From UBA1413 sp964650525 (GTDB lineage Bacteria > Bacteroidota > Bacteroidia > Bacteroidales > Prolixibacteraceae): a stretch of 64,000 nucleotides of DNA. The translations under genes were made by a program, and so were the position numbers. Of the stretch, positions 59,848-64,000 are shown piece by piece. The DNA lies in NCBI GenBank assembly GCA_964650525.1, contig CAZYUA010000016.1, positions 29,994 to 93,993 on the forward strand, read 5' to 3'. Each line of letters begins with the position of its first letter. Position 1 is the stretch's first letter. Under the pieces are notes generated by a model. That model worked only from the letters and a program-made list of their open reading frames with translations, was not told the origin of the DNA and did no database searches.

Positions 59848-61602
59848 TCAATAGGTTCCCGTTTCCCTCTCTCCGATTTGCTGTCTCCACATGGCATAAT
59901 AGAGGCCTTTATTATCGACGAGGGTTTCGTGCGTTCCCTCTTCGATGATTTTGCCTTTTTCGAGCACATAAATCTTGCCGGCATGCATGATGGTTGACAA
60001 CCGGTGGGCAATCATCAGGGTGATCTGTTGTTTCCCGGCTGAGATTTCCCGGAGGGTTTCGGTAATCTCCTCTTCGGTAATCGAATCGAGGGCAGAGGTT
60101 GCTTCGTCGAATATGAGGATTCTGGGTTTTCGCACCAGGGCCCGGGCAATGGCAAGCCGTTGTTTTTCTCCTCCGGAAACCATTTTTCCCCCTTCGCCAA
60201 GCAGGGTGTCCAGGCCTTTGGGTGCAGACTCCACCAAACTGATGGCGGAGGCCTGTTTCAAAGCCTCCCAGATATCCGCATCTGTGGCATCCTGTCTGAC
60301 AAACTGGAGGTTCTCCCGTATGGTGCCGGAAAAAAGCTGCGGGTCCTGGGTTACAAAACCGAGTTGCCGCCGCATCCGGTTGTACCGGATCTCTTTAGCA
60401 GGCACCTCATCGTAAAAAATAGAACCTTTGGTGGGTGCATAAAGTCCTGCCAGAAGTTTCACCAAAGTTGACTTGCCGCATCCGGAAGGACCGACAAAGG
60501 CAATCGTGTCGCCTCGCTGAACCCTGAAGGAAAGATTCTGAAGGGCAAAATGGTCTGAATTCTTATAGCGGAAACTGACCTCATCAAAACGCAGACTCTC
60601 TATTTCCCCGATATCCACCGGCTCTTCAGGCCGGTATTCCGGTTCTTTTTTCATGAGCTCGTTAAACATCTGCAGGGAAGCTTCCGCTTCACGATACGCC
60701 AGTATAATGGAGCCAAGATCCTGTAAGGGGAACATGATCCGTGTAGAAATGAACTGCATCGAGATTAACTCCCCGGTTGTCAGCAGATTACGGAAAATCA
60801 GCCACAGCAGGATGAACAGAATCGATTCTTTGAGAATGAGTAAGACGGAACTTTGCAGAAAGGTGAGGGTCCTGATTTTTTTGGTTTTATTGATTTCAAG
60901 GTCGTAAATCTTTTGGGTAAAGGTCTTGAGGCGTCTGATTTCCGGATAGGTGAGCCCCAGGCTTTTTACCAGTTCTATGTTTCTGAGCGATTCAGTGATG
61001 GAACCGCTCATCCTGTTGGTTTCGCGTATGACGGAACGCTGGATGTTTTTGATTTGCTTGCTTAACAGCCCTGTCAGACCACCCAGCACCACAACTCCAA
61101 TTAAAAAGACAGGTATGAGGGCCCAGTGTTTGGTGATGGCATACCAGATCAGAAAGGCCACCCCCACGACGGAGGTAAAAAGGGTTGAAATGAATGAACT
61201 GATGAAACGTTCGTTGTCGGTTCTGACTTTCTGCAGAACTGAAAGTACGTGACCGCTGCTGGTTTCCTCAAATTCGTGGTAGGGAAGGCGCAAGGTATGT
61301 CTCAGCCCTTCATCAAAAACGGAAAGTCCGAATTTCTGCACGACCACGCGGGTAACATAGTCCTTGAAGGCCCTCGTTAGCCTGGCGGCCAGTGCTACTC
61401 CGACAGCCAGGGCCAGGAGTTTCAGAACCCCGGAGACAAGTTCCCGCTCATCGCGACCCCCGGTGTCAACGGCAAAATTGTCGATGATTTTTCCGAGAAT
61501 GATCGGATCGATCAGTTCCAGTACCTGAGCTATGGCAGCCAGACCCATGGATACGAACAGCAATCCCTTAAAAGGCTTCAGGTATTTCCAGATAATTTTC
61601 AT
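59848..61602 (-). CDS. ABC exporter, MsbA-like half transporter
   Basis: 584 residues from the ATG at 61602 (MKIIWKYLKPFKG); the frame is open 28 codons further but without membrane or family character. Six transmembrane helices (about 1-310), then an ATPase domain: Walker A GPSGCGKSTL, signature MVSGGEKQRLAIARAL, Walker B ILIFDEATSALD, H-loop AHRLSTI. It works as a homodimer exporting lipids, peptides or drugs; substrate unknown. It converges on cdaA across about 120 bases with no obvious terminator. Confidence 0.92.
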   Translation of the reverse strand: MKIIWKYLKPFKGLLFVSMGLAAIAQVLELIDPIILGKIIDNFAVDTGGRDERELVSGVLKLLALAVGVALAARLTRAFKDYVTRVVVQKFGLSVFDEGLRHTLRLPYHEFEETSSGHVLSVLQKVRTDNERFISSFISTLFTSVVGVAFLIWYAITKHWALIPVFLIGVVVLGGLTGLLSKQIKNIQRSVIRETNRMSGSITESLRNIELVKSLGLTYPEIRRLKTFTQKIYDLEINKTKKIRTLTFLQSSVLLILKESILFILLWLIFRNLLTTGELISMQFISTRIMFPLQDLGSIILAYREAEASLQMFNELMKKEPEYRPEEPVDIGEIESLRFDEVSFRYKNSDHFALQNLSFRVQRGDTIAFVGPSGCGKSTLVKLLAGLYAPTKGSIFYDEVPAKEIRYNRMRRQLGFVTQDPQLFSGTIRENLQFVRQDATDADIWEALKQASAISLVESAPKGLDTLLGEGGKMVSGGEKQRLAIARALVRKPRILIFDEATSALDSITEEEITETLREISAGKQQITLMIAHRLSTIMHAGKIYVLEKGKIIEEGTHETLVDNKGLYYAMWRQQIGERETGTY

Positions 61603-61826
61603 AGTTGTTGCTTTGGCATTTGTAAAAACTTTTTCATTTCCCCCGGAGCTGCTGGGAACCTGCCCTGATAGCCTTAGGAAAATCAAGTTGCACGATCGGG
61701 CAAAGAGCTGTTATTGTTTACAAATGATCGCTATAATATCAGATGGAGTTTCAGGTTTATGGAGGAGTTTGGCACGGGAAAGAAGGATCCCGCCTGCAGA
61801 AGGATTCCGGAAAGAACGGAGGCCGA
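61603..61826. other. Spacer between the exporter and glycosyltransferase genes
   Basis: 224 bases. No reading frame of note and no consensus promoter on the minus strand. Nothing recognised. Confidence 0.4.
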
Positions 61827-62795
61827 TCATACCAGCTTCGCGGGATCGAAAGTGGTTGATTCGATTTGGTAATGGTTTCTTTCCGGAGAACTTCGGGAAA
61901 CGAGGTCGGCAACGAAACCGGTGAGGAACAGCTGGGTACCCAGGATCATGGCAACGAGCGACAGGTAGAAATAGGGGTTATCGGTAACCAGAGGTGCGGG
62001 GATTCCCCGGGCGAGGTTGGTTAATTTTGAAACTCCGACGACGATAGCAGCCGTAAAGCCGGCCAGGAACATGAGGGTTCCGAGGAGGCCGAAGAGGTGC
62101 ATGGGTTTTCTGGCGAAACGGGAGATGAATGAGACCGAAAGAAGGTCGAGGTATCCGTTAAGGAACCTTTCGATTCCGAATTTTGTTTTCCCGTATTTTC
62201 GGGCCTGGTGCTGCACTACTTTTTCTCCGATTTTGGTAAATCCGGCATGTCTGGCAAGGATCGGAATATAGCGGTGCATTTCCCCGTATACTTCTATACT
62301 TTTAACCACATTTTTTTTGTATGCTTTGAGTCCGCAGTTGAAATCGTGGAGCTTTATGCCGCTGGCCAGCCGGGCAGTGCTGTTAAACAACCGGGATGGC
62401 AGGGTTTTGGAGAGCGGGTCGTGCCGTTTCTTTTTCCAGCCTGAGACAAGGTCGAAATTTTCCTCCCGGATCATTCCGACCAGGGCAGGGATTTCATCGG
62501 GGCTGTCCTGAAGGTCGGCATCCATGGTGATCACCACTTCGCCGCGGCACGCTTCGAAACCACAGTAGAGAGCGGCGGATTTTCCGTAATTCCTCCGGAA
62601 ACGGATCCCTTTGATGGAGGGATTTCGGAGGGCCAGTGCTTCCACAACCTTCCAGGAACTGTCGTTGCTACCGTCATCAATCAGGAGGATTTCGTACGTG
62701 TAATGGTGTGCCTCCATGACCCGTCGAATCCATTCGGTCAGCTCAGGCAGAGACTCTTCCTCATTAAACAGGGGAATCACGAGGGAAATATCCAT
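61827..62795 (-). CDS. Membrane glycosyltransferase family 2 (DPM1/GtrB-like)
   Basis: 322 residues. GT-A domain first: ISLVIPLFNEEESLPEL, LLIDDGSNDSSW, RRNYGKSAALYCGFE, ITMDADLQDSPDEI (DxD). Two C-terminal transmembrane helices follow (MHLFGLLGTLMFLAGFTAAIVVG and LVAMILGTQLFLTGFVADLV). Such enzymes put a sugar on undecaprenyl phosphate for later transfer to cell-surface polymers. It starts 11 bases after the DUF4199 gene and is probably co-transcribed. Confidence 0.92.
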   Translation of the reverse strand: MDISLVIPLFNEEESLPELTEWIRRVMEAHHYTYEILLIDDGSNDSSWKVVEALALRNPSIKGIRFRRNYGKSAALYCGFEACRGEVVITMDADLQDSPDEIPALVGMIREENFDLVSGWKKKRHDPLSKTLPSRLFNSTARLASGIKLHDFNCGLKAYKKNVVKSIEVYGEMHRYIPILARHAGFTKIGEKVVQHQARKYGKTKFGIERFLNGYLDLLSVSFISRFARKPMHLFGLLGTLMFLAGFTAAIVVGVSKLTNLARGIPAPLVTDNPYFYLSLVAMILGTQLFLTGFVADLVSRSSPERNHYQIESTTFDPAKLV

Positions 62796-62806
62796 GGTAA
62801 CAGGGG

Positions 62807-63367
62807 CTAATCAAAGATCTTGTCCGGGGAGTTCTTTTTGATGAAGATCGACGATATGGCGCCAATCACCAGGCCGGTCAGCACCAGGTTGAGAATCTGT
62901 GAAATGGCTATGATCCCCGGTGTCTGGAATTTGGAAGAAGCTTCGAGAAACGTGTCGATCTGTTCCTGGGTCATCCCTCCCTGTTCGATCAGTTTTTCTT
63001 CGGTCATAAGCCTGACCTGATCGAGCAGGGCCGGGTCGATGAATTTATACAGGATGTATGTGTAGACAGCGACAAGGATAGATCCGAAGAATAGGGAGGC
63101 TACGGCAATTCCGAGCGATTGACCATAGCTGATATATCCCCCGAGAGATTTCCGGTAGTGGAGCTGAATCAGCACAACGGCTACTATCATGATACCAATG
63201 GACACATATTGGAGTGCCGGCGCCAACATAAATCCTGAAGCGTAAGCAACGACAGACATTACGATGACGATGGCAGCGTAATAGATTCCATAAGTCATAG
63301 CCAGTCTCCAAAGGGAAGGAGGGGTTGTTTCCGGCTCCTGAAGGGTTGAAAGGGTCTGTACTTCCAT
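62807..63367 (-). CDS. DUF4199 membrane protein
   Basis: 186 residues from the ATG at 63367 (MEVQTLSTLQEPE); the longer open frame upstream covers the promoter region. About four transmembrane helices, with YRKSLGGYISYGQSLGIAV between the second and third, and a hydrophilic loop of about 50 residues (MTEEKLIEQGGMTQEQID) before the last helix. DUF4199 proteins are widespread in Bacteroidota next to this type of GT2 and have no known function. A TATATTTG box (63402-63395, minus strand) supports the chosen start. Confidence 0.82.
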   Translation of the reverse strand: MEVQTLSTLQEPETTPPSLWRLAMTYGIYYAAIVIVMSVVAYASGFMLAPALQYVSIGIMIVAVVLIQLHYRKSLGGYISYGQSLGIAVASLFFGSILVAVYTYILYKFIDPALLDQVRLMTEEKLIEQGGMTQEQIDTFLEASSKFQTPGIIAISQILNLVLTGLVIGAISSIFIKKNSPDKIFD

Positions 63368-63394
63368 ATTTCCGATTTTAGGGTGATTGGACAG

Positions 63395-63402
63395 CAAATA
63401 TA
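63395..63402 (-). promoter_or_regulatory. -7 element of the DUF4199-GT2 operon
   Basis: TATATTTG on the minus strand (TAnnTTTG), about 28 bases before the ATG at 63367. It lies back to back with the SRP RNA promoter at 63411-63441. Confidence 0.5.
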
Positions 63403-63410
63403 GCAGATTT

Positions 63411-63441
63411 TTTGCGAGGTAACCGTTTTTTGTTAAATTTG
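63411..63441 (+). promoter_or_regulatory. Promoter of the SRP RNA gene
   Basis: TTTG (63411-63414), 19 bases, TAAATTTG (63434-63441). The RNA's first G is at 63446, five bases past the -7 element, which fits the expected initiation point. Confidence 0.75.
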
Positions 63442-63445
63442 CACC

Positions 63446-63542
63446 GGGTAAGTCCTGCACGACCAGCTCCTGCTGAATTCCCCCAGGGTTGGAAAGCAGC
63501 AAGGGTAGGTAGTTGTAGCGGTGCGATGCAGGTAGCTTACCC
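63446..63542 (+). ncRNA. ffs: Signal recognition particle RNA (small bacterial type)
   Basis: About 97 bases. The ends pair (GGGTAAG with CTTACCC). The conserved apical domain IV is present: CCCCCAGGGTTGGAAAGCAG, then CAAGGGTAGG, containing the GGAA and AGCA segments bound by Ffh. The 5' flank CTGCACGACCAGCTCCTG and the 3' GCGGTGCGATGCAGG pair in the manner of other Bacteroidota SRP RNAs. A T-run (63544-63549) follows the closing stem and should terminate it. It lies between the DUF4199 gene and the tRNAs. Confidence 0.9.
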
Positions 63543-63582
63543 GTTTTTTACTGAGCGTTCTTTGGTTAAGACATAAGCCGGT

Positions 63583-63613
63583 TTTGCAGATTACCGATTA
63601 ATTTTTTATTTTG
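63583..63613 (+). promoter_or_regulatory. Promoter of the tRNA-Thr/tRNA-Tyr operon
   Basis: TTTG (63583-63586), 20 bases, TATTTTG (63607-63613), one base short of TAnnTTTG. Initiation near 63618 leaves about 54 bases before tRNA-Thr. Confidence 0.55.
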
Positions 63614-63671
63614 CGCCGCTTTTTACGGAAAGCGAGGTTCTGTACAGATAAGGGCTGAAATAACCGATCAT

Positions 63672-63745
63672 GCCGGATTAGCTCAGTTGGCCAGAGCACG
63701 TGATTTGTAATCTCGGGGTCGTCAGTTCGAATCTGACATCCGGCT
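63672..63745 (+). tRNA. tRNA-Thr (anticodon TGT)
   Basis: 74 bases. Acceptor stem GCCGGAT / ATCCGGC, D arm GCTC...GAGC, anticodon loop TTTGTAA with TGT, T arm GTCAG-TTCGAAT-CTGAC. The anticodon stem has one T-T mismatch. The 3' CCA is not encoded. It reads ACA and other ACN codons. Confidence 0.96.
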
Positions 63746-63756
63746 CAAAAAAATAC

Positions 63757-63838
63757 GGGGAGTTACCAGAGTGGTCAAATGGGGTAGACTGTAAATCTAT
63801 TGGCGACGCCTTCGGTGGTTCGAATCCATCACTCCCCA
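63757..63838 (+). tRNA. tRNA-Tyr (anticodon GTA)
   Basis: 82 bases. Acceptor stem GGGGAGT / ACTCCCC, anticodon loop CTGTAAA with GTA, a long variable arm (TGGCGACGCCTTCG region) typical of class II Tyr tRNA, and T arm GGTGG-TTCGAAT-CCATC (one wobble). CCA is not encoded. It lies 11 bases after tRNA-Thr, likely on one transcript. Confidence 0.95.
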
Positions 63839-63851
63839 CAAGAGAGAAATG

Positions 63852-63890
63852 ACCGCAATTGATTATCAATCAGTTGCGGTTTTGCTTTTA
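63852..63890 (+). terminator. Terminator of the tRNA operon
   Basis: ACCGCAATTGATT and AATCAGTTGCGGT form a 13-bp stem with one T-G pair around ATC, then TTTGCTTTTA. It begins 14 bases after tRNA-Tyr. Confidence 0.85.
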
Positions 63891-64000
63891 GTGACTTGCA
63901 CAACATTTGTGGTTCTCGTTCCTGGTGGCTTATGCAGGCAGCAGTCCCGGCGATTCGCTGCCAGGCCTGTCCTACTGTCCCCCGATGGTTTTGATGGAGC
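63891..64000. other. Window end, no feature seen
   Basis: The last 110 bases hold no recognisable gene, promoter or repeat. Confidence 0.4.

Noticed and set aside
63672..63838. tRNA 3' ends as integration (att) sites for a mobile element
   Set aside because: No integrase and no repeat of the tRNA 3' end in the window; the window stops 160 bases downstream.

Overview
The window is about 64 kb of a Bacteroidota (Bacteroidales-like) chromosome. The evidence is: promoters of the TTTG-N19/21-TAnnTTTG type; secreted proteins with type IX secretion (T9SS) C-terminal sorting domains; an Rnf operon in the order rnfB-C-D-G-E-A headed by an RseC-like gene; TlpA-like proteins with Bacteroidota-type N-terminal domains; DUF1599 and BT_3928 family genes; and a Bacteroidota-type SRP RNA. 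Base composition looks moderate. Shine-Dalgarno sequences are mostly absent, as expected for the phylum. Genus and species cannot be given from sequence reading alone.

Layout. 1-2.4 kb: the tail of an unknown gene, then dinB (DNA polymerase IV) divergent from an XRE/S24 self-cleaving-type repressor, a likely damage-response pair. 2.4-7.3 kb: two related TlpA-like envelope thioredoxin proteins around a glycosyltransferase, then an exported RraA-fold protein. 7.4-12.9 kb: rseC-rnfBCDGEA, a membrane ion-pumping ferredoxin:NAD oxidoreductase, followed by a class A penicillin-binding protein and a ClC transporter. 17.4-24.3 kb: glyA, a TSUP permease, a HAD phosphatase/mutase, a T9SS-secreted GH5 endoglucanase and an exported gamma-glutamyltransferase; two palindromic REP-like elements lie between these genes. 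25-35.4 kb: a T9SS-secreted HYR-domain protein, a candidate small RNA, pyruvate phosphate dikinase and TamB. 35.4-40.7 kb: tsaD, a GH3 glycosidase and the ABC-F factor ettA.

40.8-54.4 kb is the accessory highlight. A nine-gene minus-strand operon encodes a large lipoprotein glycoside hydrolase, an FGGY sugar kinase, an L-fucose-isomerase-like enzyme, a transketolase split into two subunits, and a ribose-type ABC importer (binding lipoprotein, DUF2291 protein, ATPase, permease). It is divergent from a LacI regulator whose promoter is overlapped by a textbook LacI-family operator. Isomerase, then kinase, then a dedicated split transketolase is the logic of the D-apiose transketolase pathway, so this is proposed as a plant branched-pentose (apiose-like) utilisation locus. 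The sugar is an inference and the hydrolase is not assigned. ABC sugar importers of this class are uncommon in Bacteroidota.

54.4-63.4 kb is housekeeping: prmA-tpiA, BT_3928-DUF1599, folP-cdaA (folate and c-di-AMP synthesis), an MsbA-like ABC exporter, and a dolichol-phosphate-mannose-synthase-like glycosyltransferase with a DUF4199 membrane protein. The window ends with an SRP RNA gene and tRNA-Thr(TGT)/tRNA-Tyr(GTA), each with recognisable promoters and a final hairpin terminator. No rRNA, CRISPR array, insertion sequence or prophage was seen.
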